DNA of 64,000 nt from Delphinus delphis (taxonomy: Eukaryota; Chordata; Mammalia; Artiodactyla; Delphinidae). The DNA lies in assembly GCF_949987515.2 (NCBI RefSeq), contig NC_082687.1:123051838-123115837 (forward strand), written 5' to 3'. The notes beneath the pieces are model-generated. The model was not told the DNA's origin. It was given only the letters and a program-made list of their open reading frames with translations, and searched no databases. Below, piece after piece: positions 25,561 to 38,659 of the stretch; position 1 is the first letter of the stretch; each line of letters opens with the position of its first letter. Position numbers and translations under genes: made by a program.

Positions 25561-27279
25561 TGGCATTTATGTGAAAATGTGCTTGAGGTCATTATTTGTG
25601 GAAGGGAGGAGAAAGATACAAGATGGGCAGAGAGAGAAGTGGAGTTGCAATGCCATCCTAATGAAGGCCTCAGTAAACATCATGGAAGGTTCTAGGATGT
25701 GGCATGACCATTCAGAAGTCAGATCTGGCAAGCCCATTGGGCTTGATTTCTAAAGAGGGTGACAGCAGAGAACAGTTGTGTGGTAGCATCCCAGAAACTT
25801 GGGAATACGTCATTTATTCTTGAAGGGTTATCTTGGTCGCACGATATAGCATGCACCAGAGGGATTATGGAGTTACACATGTAAAAAGTGCTTGTACCAA
25901 AATGCAAACTGTATTTTGAAATTAGAAATTCTATTCCTGTCTTACATGTAACTCTATGTTAGCATTTTGTAAATTTTTCTATCATTTTGTACCAATTTAC
26001 ATGATTTCACTCTCCTTTCATTAATTCAATGAGAACTGTTTTAAAACAGCATTGAATTATAAGTAAAGAAGCATGTTCCCATTACAAAAATGAAGTAGTA
26101 TTAGCAAGACATTTTCATAATGTTTATTTTCTAAGATGATGAACATGTTGAAATATGTAAAACTAAGTACTGAATATGCATCTATTTAACTATAGTTACA
26201 TATAAAAATAATAAGAATATATGAAAATTGAAGACAATGATATTTTTGTTTGCAGCCCCTCTAGACATCAACAGGAGGTCTGAAATTTATAAGAAAGAGA
26301 ATGTTGACCTGATCTAAGACTTACCTATTACTTATTCCTAACCTTCCTTTTCTCTGGCTTCTAGATAATGATTAAATCATGAACCATACAATTATTCTAT
26401 ATTCCTGGAGTAATAGATGGGTAACATAAAGTGTTCCAGAGAAATAGTATAATTTATTTTCTAAAAGAGTATATAAGAAGTCATGTTTTGTGCTACAAGT
26501 ACTACATTTTTATATGAAAATAAAATTGGCTATTTGCTTATAAACTATTTAGTCCTTAGGATTGTTCTAAATCCAGAGAATTATTAGAATAAAATAAATT
26601 ACTCCAGTGATATGGAATTATGAATTCAAATGACTAAATAAAATTATATTCTATAAAGTTATTTGTCTAGTGGAAAGGATGTCTTCACGCTCCTGAATGA
26701 ATCTCATAGTGTTAGTGGTTTATTGAAATACATTCAAGTGATACTTGCAAATCATCTCAACATCTATATCTTGGCCTGTAACAGTAGCTATTGATTGCCA
26801 TCTTATCAAATATCACGAATACAACCTGCTGGTAATAGAAAGATGACTTTCTTGCTTACTATAGTAAGAGAGGGTATGACCTCAACAGAACTTTGGCAGT
26901 ATCTTGAGGGAGAAGGGCAAAGTGAATTTCTTTTAGAATTTAAAGTGTGGTTTCAGGTGTGTCTTTGAAATGCAGAGACTCAGTTAAGACTGGATATGTA
27001 TAACGATACAGTTGTTTTAAGATTGGTGAAAAGAGAGAGGTGAGAATTTTGAGACAACAGGTTCTAGTAGTCTTTGGGTATAAACAACAGTGAATGCTAT
27101 CTACTGAAGAGCTCATGGGACCTGGGGGACACTCCAAAAGTGAACAACCAAGTTGTTTGCCTCGGCAACAGTCTCCTGAGAATATAGTAAAGTCATGTTA
27201 ATGTAGACAGAAAGCTGTGTTTAGCAGAAGATGATTTCTTTCTCATAGTCAAGAGACTACCTGCTGGTATTAAAATGTC
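25561..27279. other. Unassigned AT-rich DNA
   Basis: No gene or repeat family recognised. Confidence 0.5.
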
Positions 27280-27475
27280 AGCACTGGATCTTAGCTCCTC
27301 CATGATTAGCAGTGGGACTTTGGATGAGATCCTAAATTTCACTGTACATCATTTTTCTTTTCTGGGCTTATAGCTACATCATGAGTTTATTATGAGGATT
27401 AAATAGACAATATTACAAAGACAATTTGAGCTGCAGCTGACACATAGTAAGTAAATCAATAGATTTTTACTGTTT
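27280..27475 (+). mobile_element. MIR SINE remnant, sense
   Basis: Shows the MIR order: 'gtgggactttggatgagatc', 'ttatgaggattaaataga', then 'gacacatagtaagtaaatca'. These correspond to the 'gacctt', 'gaggattaaatga' and 'cacatagtaagcgctcaa' landmarks of the family. Confidence 0.75.
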
Positions 27476-27616
27476 CCCTGACTCTTTACCATCCATTTGC
27501 ACAATATGCACAATTTCCCAAGTATCTGCCTCTTTCAGTCATGGGCTAAGGGGGAAGAATAAAAGATTATTTTGTTGGAAGGTACATGATATTCAAGCAT
27601 TCATTTCATTAAGTAC

Positions 27617-27617
<1 letters not shown>

Positions 27618-27660
<43 letters not shown>
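27618..27660 (+). repeat. (TG)n microsatellite
   Basis: About 18 TG units followed by TATGTGTACAC. A simple repeat, probably variable in length. Confidence 0.95.
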
Positions 27661-27661
<1 letters not shown>

Positions 27662-27964
27662 CACATATCAGTGAAGACACTCTTCATGGCTCATTTAACT
27701 AGTTAAAGGTAAAATGTCACATAAACAGATTGCCAAAAATGAGAAAGTATTTGAAAGTACCTAAGTTTCTATTTACCATATGTCAAAAATTATAAAATTG
27801 GATGATATTGTCATGGAATAATAACGCCTCATGTGATTGCTTACACTTTTTCTACTTTCATGTAAAAAATATGACAGTAAAATGACATTATGATTATCAG
27901 AATAACAGAGGATCAAGTTACAGTAGTTACCAGAAAGCAGGGTCCATAATATCTATCTTGTTTA

Positions 27965-28500
27965 TGCCTTTATTCTTCCAAGATATATTTACTGAGTACC
28001 TAACATGGGTCAAGTTGGGTGTTTTATGCTGGGGATAACATGATCAGCCAAACCAGACAGTGTCCCTGTCTTGACAGAGTTTAGATCTGTTGGGAGAGGA
28101 AAATATAAATCAAATCATTACACAAGTAAATAATGATTGACATGTGAAGAGAAAGATGATCCAGGAAGGCTTTCAGTAGGAAATATCATTTGACCAAGGT
28201 TTAAAGGACGAGGAAGTATCTACTAGGTTAAATGGGTTGAGGGTTCAGGGATGAGGGTTCCATTCATAGAACCTGGTGTGATGGGGGAACACACAATCAG
28301 AGGCCTGAAAGAAGGCCATGTGATGCTGTTGCAGAGAGCTAGGGAGAGTACTGAATGAAATCAAGCTGTGCAGATTGGAGGCTCTGACTATGTAGAATCT
28401 TGAAGTCTGTCTGGAATCCATAACACACGTTAAGGTTTTTGACCTTATTCTAAAAGTCATTAGAGGATTTTAAGCAGAGGAGAGAGTGGGGAAAGAAGAA
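27965..28500 (+). mobile_element. Ancient mammalian repeat, good copy
   Basis: It opens with 'gatatatttactgagtacc' and 'gctggggataacatgatcag'. It then has 'ccaggaaggctttcagtag' and 'ggaggctctgactatgtag', and ends 'attagaggattttaagcagagg'. The same order of motifs appears at 30,975 and 44,030. The family was not named with confidence. A minus-strand frame of 71 codons across it is a shadow. Confidence 0.65.
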
Positions 28501-29785
28501 ACCATATGAAGATTTAGAGTAAACTTTGAAAAACTACCTTTTGGAGAAGTAATTGGAATATATAACAAAGTTCTTAAAGGGTAAATATTTCTTCTCCTGT
28601 GAATTTCCCCTTTTTTATGTCAGTAGGTAACTTACTGCTGCTTTATAGTCACTGTGTTTATGATTTGGACTGCAGAATTAAATAACTGAGGATCTATAAA
28701 AAATACATCAGTGTCCATTTATAGAACAGTTATTCGCTTTAACAGAACTTTAGTCTATGCGGTCAACCATAAATAAAAAATACAGAGTGATGGAAACCAA
28801 GTACATAAAAGAAAATTGCTATCCTTTCTTATTAGATATTTAATATACTTTGACTCATTTGTGTTGTTTATTATCATCTGCTTTTACACAAGGCTCTATT
28901 AATAAGTATTGATATAGCATACCAACTGACTTTATTTTTCTTGAATTTGGAAGAGCCCTCCTAAAGAAAAGGGCTTTTATAGAAGAATAAAAGGGGACAG
29001 CAATTTTCAGTTGTTTGGAAGGCTGTCATATTAAAGAGGCAATGGAATCATTTGGTTCATTTCTGGAATATAGACGTAGGGCCTACAAGCAAAATTTATG
29101 AACTGGTAAAGTAAATTCAGATTGAGACATGGTTTTTTAAGTAATTAGGCCTGTTTAACAGTGGAGCTTCCAGTATCTAGAAATAGTCTAGCAGAAGCTC
29201 ATTTTGATCTCAAATTTTAAAAGAAATCCCAAGTCAAGATTCTGATTTTTCTTAAAGCAAAACTCTACAAATGTTGCTGCTTATTCCAAAGCAGGTCTTT
29301 TTCCCCCCATCTTTCCCTAGCAACTCCTGCCTCTGAATTCTGAGTCTCACTTTCAGCTGTGATGATATAACATCTTTTTACCCCTTTGCAACTAATGTCG
29401 CAGAGTGACTATCACAACCACCTTACTTTTGGATGAAGTAAGGTGAACTACTATGGATATCAAACATGAAAAAAAAATCATCAAATGAAGCTAAAGTATG
29501 TTTCAGAATTGAAAATAAACTAACTAGATTTTTTGACATAGTGTTGGTTGAGTTTAGGCAAGTGAGAATATTGTTAGTATTTACTTTTTCATGCGATCCA
29601 GTAGCTTGCATTTTATTAAACTTGTTTCTTCCTTTCCTCTCACTCAGATATGGTACTTGAAGTAGTCAGAACAGGCTAAGTATCAGAGATTGTGCATCAG
29701 AAACTCAGAAGGTCTAACAGTAACTTGGCAGTAGCTAAACTAGTCATAGATTTAATTAAGGTCAAACTGTAAAGTTTGTGAAACT
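28501..29785. other. Unassigned DNA
   Basis: No gene or repeat recognised. Short frames on both strands at 29.4-29.66 kb overlap each other and show no domain. Confidence 0.5.
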
Positions 29786-29789
29786 TCAG

Positions 29790-30000
29790 TTCAATCCCTG
29801 GTTCTAGACACTGTACGGGGTAAGTGTGAGCAAGTTATCTGACCTTTATAAGTCTCAGTTTTTTGATCAGTAAAAATGAGCATAAGAATATTATTCAATG
29901 TGTGGGGATTTTGTGAGGATAAAATAATTCATATAACAGCATAGCACCTAATATATAAGAAAACTCAATAAATTTTTGATATTAATATTATTATGAAGTA
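29790..30000 (+). mobile_element. MIR SINE remnant, sense, near full length
   Basis: The landmarks of MIR are all present in order: 'caatccctggttctag', 'gagcaagttatctgacc', 'aagtctcagttttttgatc', 'tttgtgaggataaaataatt', 'agcatagcacctaatat' and 'actcaataaatttttgat'. It is the clearest MIR of the window. Confidence 0.88.
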
Positions 30001-30704
30001 AAATATCTTATTGTACTGCTTCAATTTAGCCAGCAGTTAAAATAATTTCCTTGCTTAGAATATCATTTTACTTAAGATTTTAGCACAGCTTACAGGGAAA
30101 AGAGCATTGGGCTGGCACTTTAGCAATTCCCTGCCTTTCTTCTTCAAGTGGGTAGAGCGTTTTAAGGAAAGAAGGTAAAAGAAATTAGTACAGAAATGAC
30201 ATACTCCAGATTGACATATGTAATATATGACACAAGATACACCTAGTCAGATATAAATGGGTTTCAGGCATGATTCTGTGAAAAATATGTTGTTCATTCA
30301 TTAATTACAATTTGAGCTCAGGGACTTTTAATAATTCTTGAAAAGAATAAAAACCTATACATACAAAAATGATTATTTGATAATTCCTGAACAAATGCAT
30401 GTAACCTACTAAACGACACAAGCATTCAATCATATGCATACACCCACCTGTAAACAGTGTGATTTACCAATGTAAATTTTGTTATTAACTTCAACCATTT
30501 GCCACCAGGGAGCTGAGGAAATATTTTTACCCAGGATCTGTTAAAAAAATGTCTGGATACTGGTTCGATCCATGAATTTTTTCTATTATCATTCTTATTC
30601 TGAATATTTTAAATCTACTTTGTGTCTCATCATGTCAGCAGCACATTGGGATCCTTCCTGGACCTGTCGCTTCTATATTCTAGGAGTATAACAACATTAA
30701 CTTT
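30001..30704. other. Unassigned AT-rich DNA
   Basis: No feature recognised. Confidence 0.5.
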
Positions 30705-30895
30705 TACAGTTGACATCTATTGAGTAACTAATATTTCATGTAATTTTCTACAACATTCTAACCTTGCAAGATTGATTTAACATTTCACTTTTATTGCTGA
30801 AGAAACTGAAATTTGGACAGGTTAACTTATTACCTGAGGTTGTCAGGCTGATAAATATAAAAGCTACTTTAAATTCAGTCACTATAGTAATGCCA
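30705..30895 (-). mobile_element. MIR SINE remnant, antisense
   Basis: Has 'atctattgagtaactaat', 'gctgaagaaactgaaattt' and 'caggttaacttattacc', matching the reverse-complement MIR order. Confidence 0.7.
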
Positions 30896-30974
30896 TCTCT
30901 TCTCTTTAGCTGAATAACTTAACGATCACTTCAGATGAGAAACACTGTTGATCCCTTCTCATCATTCTTACTAG

Positions 30975-31640
30975 GATTCATGAATTTATTTAGAAACATT
31001 TAGTGAACACTTAATATGTAGTAGGCACTATTCTAGGTTCTGGGATACAGTGGTGAGACCATGAACAAGACTTTTGTTCTTCTGGGCTTTTAGACTCTTG
31101 GGTGAAGACAAACAGTAAGATAGTAGGTTACAGAGTCAATAGTATAATTTCAGATATTTACAAGTCTTCTGAAAAATACAACAAAGAGTAATGGAAAAGA
31201 AAGTGACAAGAAAGTGGTTAATATTTTAAATATCATGTGAATGTTTAGTAACTAAATTAATGTCTCTCTGAGGAGAGAATATTTGAATAGAAAGGTGTTA
31301 AGAAGAAAGAAACAAATTATATGAACATAGAAGGAAGAAGTTTTCCAAGCAGAGGGAACAGTAAGTAAAACATCTGAGGTGGAAACAAACTTGCAATGTT
31401 TGAGTAATAAAACAAATATCAATTTATATAGTATATAATAAAAGAGAGGGAAACAGAGAGATAGCAGGTTTAGGTCAGGTAGGGTCTTGTTGACCCTGGT
31501 ATTAGAATGAATTTCGTCCTAAACATAACTGGAAACCATTAGAAAATTTTAAACAGAAGAACTATATGATGCTTCTATTCTAACAGATTTGTAGGAACAT
31601 GGAAAGTACAGAAGCAAAAAGATGAATTAGGTGGCTTTTG
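30975..31640 (+). mobile_element. Ancient mammalian repeat, long copy
   Basis: Same family as 27,965-28,500. It has 'atttagtgaacacttaat', 'ggcactattctaggttctgg', 'tccaagcagagggaacag', 'ggtcaggtagggtcttgttg' and 'accattagaaaattttaaac' in order. No open frame of interest. The family name is uncertain. Confidence 0.7.
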
Positions 31641-32509
31641 CAAAAATCTGGGAAATAGCATCAGAACCAGTGGATTAATAGCTATAAAATGGGTTTCAGT
31701 GTTTGTCCCTTCTTGAATTGATGGATCCTGATGCTGTTAGAGTAGTTTTTATAATCATATGACCTCCCCACCCAAAATTGTCCACTTTTGTGTTATTTAA
31801 TCCAAGTTTCACTCATCTTACTATGTAAGGGGGAAAATTAATAATTTCATCTGAACTCTGGCTTTTATGTAAATCTCCAGTGACACAGCAGAAACAGAAA
31901 TGGCTCAGAATCATTTGTCAACTATAAAAATGTACCTCTGTGACCTCCAAAACTTAAAATTACAGCAAGGTTGAGACTCTGAAAAATGAAAAGCACATGG
32001 ATACATTGAGAAATCAGTAGGGGGTGAAGCATAGGGCATTATTTATTTAAATTTAGGGGAAAATCTACAAATAGAAGGTAATAATTCAGAAAACAAACAA
32101 AGCATTATTCTGGGAAATAGGAAAATGACAGCAGACATTCAGATAGCTAGTTTGCTATTATTTATTTACAGAGGTAAAAAGAAGAAGGTTTGTTGGCGTT
32201 TGTCAATAATTCATAGTTATCATAAGGTTAATTTTTAAATCTTGACCATCCTGTCTTGAGACCACATTTAGATATATTTTTCTTCATTAAGAATCATTTG
32301 AAAGGCACATTTTACCAACAATTGTGTTCTCAGACTAAATCAGTAGATATGTTGTTAACAAACAACCTTGAAGGAAATACCTGTATCACAACACTGGACA
32401 AAGTCATGTCATTGGCATACATCCGTATTAAAAAAAGTGTTTATCTTTGTCACAAAATAAAATAATTCATAGAAGAAAATGATAATTTCTTAAATTAAAC
32501 CTTTGATTT
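31641..32509. other. Unassigned AT-rich DNA
   Basis: No gene or repeat family recognised. A 69-codon frame at 32.26-32.47 kb has no recognisable feature. Confidence 0.5.
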
Positions 32510-34205
32510 TGACATAACTATAGATTCTCATTCAGTTGTAAAAAAACAATACTGAGAATATACAAGTGTATTTTCTGCCCAGCTTTCTCCAAGAGTAACA
32601 TCTTACACAAAAGTGTAATAGCAAAACCAGATATTGCTACAAAGAGTTCTACCACTAAAAGTATCACTTTTATAGTCATATCTACCTCCTTACCCTCTCC
32701 TCAAGTCTCTAATCATTCACAAACCACTAAATCTGTTCTCTATTTTAAAATTTTGTCATTTCAAGAATGTTCTGTAAACGTAATCATACAGTATGCAGCA
32801 TTTGGGATTGGCTTCTTCACTCAGCATAATACCCTAGAAATTCATACAAGCTGTTGCATGCAAAATACTTAATTCCTTTTTATTGCGGAATAGTATTCAA
32901 CGGTATGGTTGTACCACAGTTTGTTAATCATTCACCTGTTGAAGGACAACCAAGTCATTTTCTGTTTTGGCTATTATGAAACAAGCTGTTATAATCATTC
33001 ATATATATATTTTCTATGAAAATATGTTTTAGTTTCCCTGGGAAAAGTGCCCAAGAGTGCATGAAAGTTATGTAGTAGTTGCCTTTTTAGTTTTACAGGA
33101 AGCTGTCAAATTGTTTGCCATAGTGGCTATACCATTTTACATTTTCATCATCAATATATGAGTCATCCAGTTTTTCTGCATTATTGCCAGCATTTGATAT
33201 TGTCACTATTTTTCATTTTAGTCATTCTAACTGTGTAATTGTGTTTCACTGTGGTTTTAATTTGCATTTTCACCATGGCTAATAATGTTGAACATCTTTT
33301 CAGGTACTTATCTGCTATCAGTTTATTCTCAAGTTAAACATCTGTTCATGCTCAATCTTCTAATTCCCTTTTTCTTTTTTTACTGCTGAGTGTTTATAGT
33401 TCTTTATATAATCTAGATCTAGTCCTTTGTTGAATATGCAATAGTATTGTGCTTTTCATTTTGGTTTTCATGTATTTATATAGTATATAAAAATGTAACT
33501 GATGTTTGTGTGTCGATCTTATGATCTGCAAATTTGCAGAACACACCTCTTATTCCTAGGAGTTTTTTTGTTGTTTTTAGATTCATTGGTATTTTGTACA
33601 TAGCCAATCATATCATTTTCAAAACAGGCAGTTTTTTTTTTCTTCTAACTTGTGTGCCTTTTATTTATTTATTTAGTGAGTTATTTTTGCCTTATTGCAG
33701 TGGCTATTAGTCACTGGTTATAGTCTTTCATCTTTAATAATCCTGAAAGTTCTTTGTAGATGATTTTTGTCAAGTTGAAATAGTTACACCGTATTCCTAA
33801 GTTGCAGAGACTTTTTTTAAGTCATGAATATTCATGAGTGTTGGATTTTGTCAAATGCTTTTTTCTTCATCAGCTGAAATAATCATATGATTTTTCTTTT
33901 TCAGCCTATTGATGGTGGATTACACTGATGGTTTTCAAATGTTGAAATAGCCTTGTACACCTGGAATATATCTCACTTGGTCATGGTTTATAAATTTTTA
34001 TACATTAAAAATTTGATTTGTTAATATATTGAGGGGTTTTTTGAGTCTAAGTTCATAAAGTATATTAGTCAGTAGCTTTCATTTATTGTACTGTCTTTGT
34101 CTAGTTTTGCTACCATGGTAATACTGTCCTTATAAAATGAGCTGAAAAGTGTTTTCTCCTCTTCCATTTTCTGGAAGAGATTATGAACATTTGTGTTAAG
34201 GTAAA
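32510..34205 (-). mobile_element. Old L1M relic, antisense, 3' UTR to RT region
   Basis: Read on the + strand this is a reversed L1. It starts with a 3' UTR stretch ('caagaatgttctgtaaacg'), then 'aatagtattcaacggtatgg' and 'gtcattctaactgtgtaat' (end of ORF2). It finally has 'cagcctattgatggtgg', 'gttaatatattgaggggt' and 'ccttataaaatgagctg', which lie in the reverse-transcriptase region. About 1.7 kb survives and no frame is open. The divergence marks it as an ancient copy. Confidence 0.82.
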
Positions 34206-35287
34206 ATAATTATTACTTAACAGAGAGCAAATAGTGGAGACAGAACTTCAAATAGGTTTCAGGCTTGGGCAGATTCTCTTTATAATTCTATTAGAAAGTA
34301 GATTATCTTTTAAAATCTAGGACTATCTATACTTATCCAAAACATTTTCATTATTTTAATTATTATATTATTATTATAAATTAGATTGCTCATTACTTTC
34401 TAGAAGAGGGCCTTTCAAAACTGCTTATCACAAACACACATATAATCCAGAAGGTTATGTATAATATTCCTTGGTTTATCTCATGAGGTTACCATTAAGT
34501 TCTACTTTGGTAGAGTCTGCTTTTTGTGGAAATTCAGAAATAGCTTCTGTTTCTTCTCTCCTGTCCCTTCCCTCTTAACTATTCCCATGAAACTCTTCGT
34601 TCGTTTGGTTTTTCAGTGTCCCCTCTTTCCTTCACGCTGGTCCTGTTTCTGCTCTGCACAACTAAGTTCCTCAAGGAACATGCTCCAATGCCATCTTGTT
34701 TATATCTTTGGAGGGGCCTTAAGATCTTTCAGATTCTTTAGAGTAGAGGAGATAAGACCAAACATCCGGTCTCTTGCTAATATTGACCATCAGCCATATG
34801 CATATTTGATTATGAAAAGTAGCCTTGATTTCTACTTGTTACATTTCCAAGTTTGTAATGGAGTTTACGGGTACATGCATGGAGAAGGAGTTATAAAGCT
34901 GTTTGAAATGAGCAAAGGAGAAAATAATGGTAGAACAAAGTAAGTGAAAGGAAGAAACACTAGAAATGAGAGGCAAGACTGAAATCTGGGATAAGGGGGA
35001 TGTTGTCTGATACGGTATCAGTGACTGAGACAGTAGATGATTAATAAACATTTGTTACATGAAGTAATGTGAATTAGAGTTAAGAGAGCATAGTGTTAAG
35101 GAAAGGACAGGCATACGAGGCATTGCAAAGTAAAAGCTTAGCAAGCTTGGAGACTAATAGGATATGAGAAATAAAAGATAAATCTTTTCAAAGATCACAA
35201 TGAAGCACTGAGTCTTGGGATTACAGTGGTACTAGACTCAAAAAAAATGTATAAAACAGTAAAAAGATAATTTAGATATTTGCCACA
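34206..35287. other. Unassigned DNA with a 139-codon frame
   Basis: A frame at 34,524-34,943 is open for 139 codons. The predicted peptide has no domain, signal or family I recognise, and the sequence around it shows no exon or promoter signs. I see nothing else apart from a short palindrome at 35,007-35,021. Confidence 0.5.
35007..35021. repeat. 15-bp palindrome
   Basis: CTGATAC G GTATCAG: 7-bp perfect arms around one base. Could be a chance event. Confidence 0.8.
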
Positions 35288-35455
35288 CAAAGTGTAGTTT
35301 ATAGACAATCAGCAACAGCAGACCTGGGAGCTCATTAGAAATATAGAAACTCAGACCCTCCTCATGCTCCAAATCTAATGAAAAATAATCTACATATAAA
35401 TAAAATCTTCACGTGATTCATGCACACATTAAAATTTAGGAAGAACTGATATATG
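35288..35455 (-). mobile_element. MER5A-type DNA transposon (hAT-Charlie), antisense
   Basis: Shows 'cacacaaagtgtagttta', 'cagacctgggagctcatta', 'gaaatatagaaactcagacc', 'acgtgattcatgcacacatt' and 'aaaatttaggaagaactg' in order. This is the reverse complement of MER5A. It is a short non-autonomous element that never encoded transposase. Confidence 0.85.
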
Positions 35456-38216
35456 ATTAATATAAGAAAAGATAATGTGGATGGTAGCAAATTTAAAAAT
35501 TCTTTGGAAATGGTAAAACATTTATTATAAATTACTTGGTGACATGATTAATAGTCCTGATGTCTAGGAGTTAACATAGATTTTAAAAACTTAAAAATAA
35601 GTATTTGTGGAATAAACAAATAAACAAAAAGCAGGTTGGTAATAGATAAACAGCAGAGAAAATAAAGTGGGGAGAAATGACTTCTCAGTGTGCCTAGCAC
35701 GTTTGCCCACACCTGACCTGAATCTCCATGGTCAGACTCTCTGCTCCATTTCTCTTATAACATAAATTGCAGTCTCCTTTCTCTAATCAAGACCTATCTG
35801 TGCATCTGAGTCCTGATGCTTTGGCAGCAGAAAGTCCCATTTTAGTTTTCCCTATTAGGATTTAGTAGAGGAAGCTGTGCTGGGCACTGCTTTCTTGTTG
35901 GTCCCTTGATCATTCCTAACTGAAAGTGAAACTTTGCATATATTGAGAGTGACTTCAGATGGAAACGGGAGAACTATCTACACAGCAGGGATCTGGAGGC
36001 CAGGCTGCTCTGGGTAATTTCTTCCCCATGATTATGCAGAACCAGTCCATATTATAGCCTTCTGTCACCTTGCAAGTTGTTATCTATTAAACAGGGATGA
36101 GGGTTGGGCATTCCTTGATAAGCCATACTCATTTTGTCACAGATGATTTCAAATTTTTCAGCTCATGTGTAGAAGTTATATAATTTTTGACACAAGGGAA
36201 AATGGAGCAATATCCTCTGGAGCAGATGTCATAGTGAATGTCATAAATGCCAAGAGCCCTTGAGGGTTGTGGAATTTATAATGGAAAAGAAGTGTTTCTG
36301 TGTTAAATAATGTACCACTTTGAGATAAGTGGAGTTTTCTTAACTGTATAATTCTTTGACTTTTCTACAGTACACCAGTGCTTAAAATTCATGGTAATGG
36401 AAGAAGGATTTTTTGGTACTGATAGTGAAATAGTGAGGTCAATCGAGGTGGTCAATCTCATCAGCCCTGCAGGTCCTCTGGACAGCGACTGGGGTCACTA
36501 CCATGAGTTCCACATCATCAGAAAGTAAAGACTGTAAAGCCATATCGAAGTAGAGCAATTTATCTCAATCACTTTCATATCCTTTAATATGCTTGCTTTA
36601 AATACACTGATTTTGTTTTCTTTAACAATTGACACACTAAATTACATTATTTATATAATGGTAGACTCTGGACAAAGTGAAGACAGTGAAAATAAGGACA
36701 GCCCATTTAAATTCCTACCATGAATCACTACATTACAAAGCATCTAGTAGTTTAACAAATTAAAATGCAAATTACATTTAAAAAGTAAGAAATATGTTTG
36801 GATTTTTGCAGATCAACATAATGTCCTTTTAAAAAATGGTGATGTAATCATGCGCTTAATTCACAAAACACAAAATCACACTTTTTTGTACCCTTTTGTA
36901 CAATTTGGTCTGGGGAATTGCAGTAATAGAGAAGAATAAAAAATAAAGTTCAGTGCTCAGAAACAAATATCTTTTCTAATTTTTAACGTATCAAAGTTGC
37001 AAAAATTTCATTCAGAAAAGCCAATCATTGCTATAAGCAGGTAGATAAAACAGAGTTTTACAACACTTTTATAATCAAAATCAGCTAATGTTTACTAAAA
37101 ACATATACCTATATACAATATATATTTTAGAAAAATAGTGCCTCTTTGGTGCAATGATTCTGAAAGTGTTCATTTGATAAAATTATTAAACCTATATAAA
37201 AAAATTAAACCATTTTCAATGACATTCCATGTTCAGATTACATCAGGAAACTGCAGTTGAAAGGTAAATAGGTCAATCTAATTGTTTTGTTTCTCTCTTA
37301 AAGGTTAAGGCAGTTCTCTGTCAAAGGACTTTCCTTTTTATCCACTCTCCTCTTATTAATGCTATTACAAGCACATTACACAGATAATAATGTTCTGACC
37401 TGTCTGGACATTATTATCTGTCTCTCTAGTCACTGGTAACACTGGGAAAAATTTAGTTAGTATAAAGAATATTTTTTAATGTGTTGTCTTTATATTAAAC
37501 CATTAAGATATTAAGCAGTGTAGAAGTCATTCCATTTGGGGTCAATATTAATAGCTGTATAAGAACTAAGTCTGCGTTGGAAGAGCTCATAAAATTTCCA
37601 CTAAAGTAATAATACATCCTTCACCTGCATTCAATCAATCTGACTGAAGTGAAAATATGCTCCTGATGGTTCATCTTAGATGCGGGAAAAAAGCCACTTC
37701 ATATAAATATCCTAAAGGTGATCAGTATAGGTTAGTGAAAAGTTGTTTGACAAGACTCACAGCATTCTTCCTTTGGACGGACTGCCAAATGTCAAAGTAG
37801 AAACAAAAATGAAGAAGACAAGAGACAACTAAGTTGAGTCTGCCAAACATTTAGGCCAGTAACTATTTCAACAAATTTTAAAGTGACCAGTTTCAATGAC
37901 TTGGTACCTCTAACTCATCCTTCTACATGCACTGAAGATTTGAAGTCTAAACTGTGAAAAATGAAATGTCCTGAAAGAAAAGGATACACTGAGGCAAGAG
38001 TTTCTTTCCATGAATTCATACTTTATACATGTGCATAAATGTATATATTATTCTGTATAAAAGATGCTCTTCAGTGTAGTTCGAGATGTCTTTATCAAAT
38101 AACAAATTGATTTTACTATAAACACTAGAGGTCATTTCATCTGTATGAGAAACAAATATGCATGTATTTATGTAGTGTCAACCTTATCAACAAAAGCACA
38201 GCTATTAACACTTGGC
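35456..38216. other. Unassigned DNA
   Basis: No gene recognised. The block at 35,690-36,110 and the segment at 36,380-36,530 are less AT-rich than their surroundings. They show no repeat family I know and are candidates for unique or conserved non-coding sequence. A perfect hairpin lies at 37,380-37,421. Confidence 0.45.
37380..37421. repeat. Perfect 14-bp inverted repeat, 14-nt loop
   Basis: ACAGATAATAATGT (37,380-37,393) is followed by a 14-base spacer and its exact reverse complement (37,408-37,421). The spacer could add a G-T and a C-G pair at its base. No terminator, tRNA or transposon end was recognised here. Confidence 0.9.
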
Positions 38217-38362
38217 TAAATAAAAGGCTTTGCTAGCCAGAGATATAATCAGAATATAGCTTACAAAAAAAAAAAAATACACAACCAGGTTTTATATTTG
38301 CAAGAAAAGAGTTGTTCAGCATGGCAAGTATTGAACAGAGTTCAAATTTCAGAGTAAGGAGA
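38217..38362 (+). repeat. Local duplication, copy 1
   Basis: This segment of about 145 bp recurs about 440 bp downstream (38,660-39,012, where it is split by a SINE). Shared text includes 'aagaaaagagttgttcag' and 'ttgaacagagttcaaattt'. Similarity by eye is about 85-90%. Confidence 0.9.
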
Positions 38363-38659
38363 AATATCAAAGTTTCATAAATCTCCTGAGGTTCAATTCA
38401 ATTACTGGATTGATTTTAGAAAAATAGACTCAAAGAATGGTTTGAAGTGAGAAGATATTTTCTTTGATGTTTCAGTGTTACCAGAAGTCTGTAAATAGAC
38501 TTAAAGTTCCCCTCTCAGTCATTGCTAATGATAAATATCACTTTTGTTTATTGTCTGTTTTTTTATTCCTCTTCCTATTCTTTGATATAATTTATTTTAA
38601 CATGTGGCTAATAATACTTGCATATAAAACTACATTAGCAAGTATTAGAGCCACTCACT
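38363..38659. other. Spacer between duplicated copies
   Basis: No recognisable feature. T-rich at 38,555-38,585. Confidence 0.5.

Noticed and set aside
34524..34943. 139-codon open frame that might be a gene
   Set aside because: The peptide shows no domain or signal I recognise, there is no exon, promoter or poly(A) context, and a frame of this length is expected by chance in 64 kb read in six frames.
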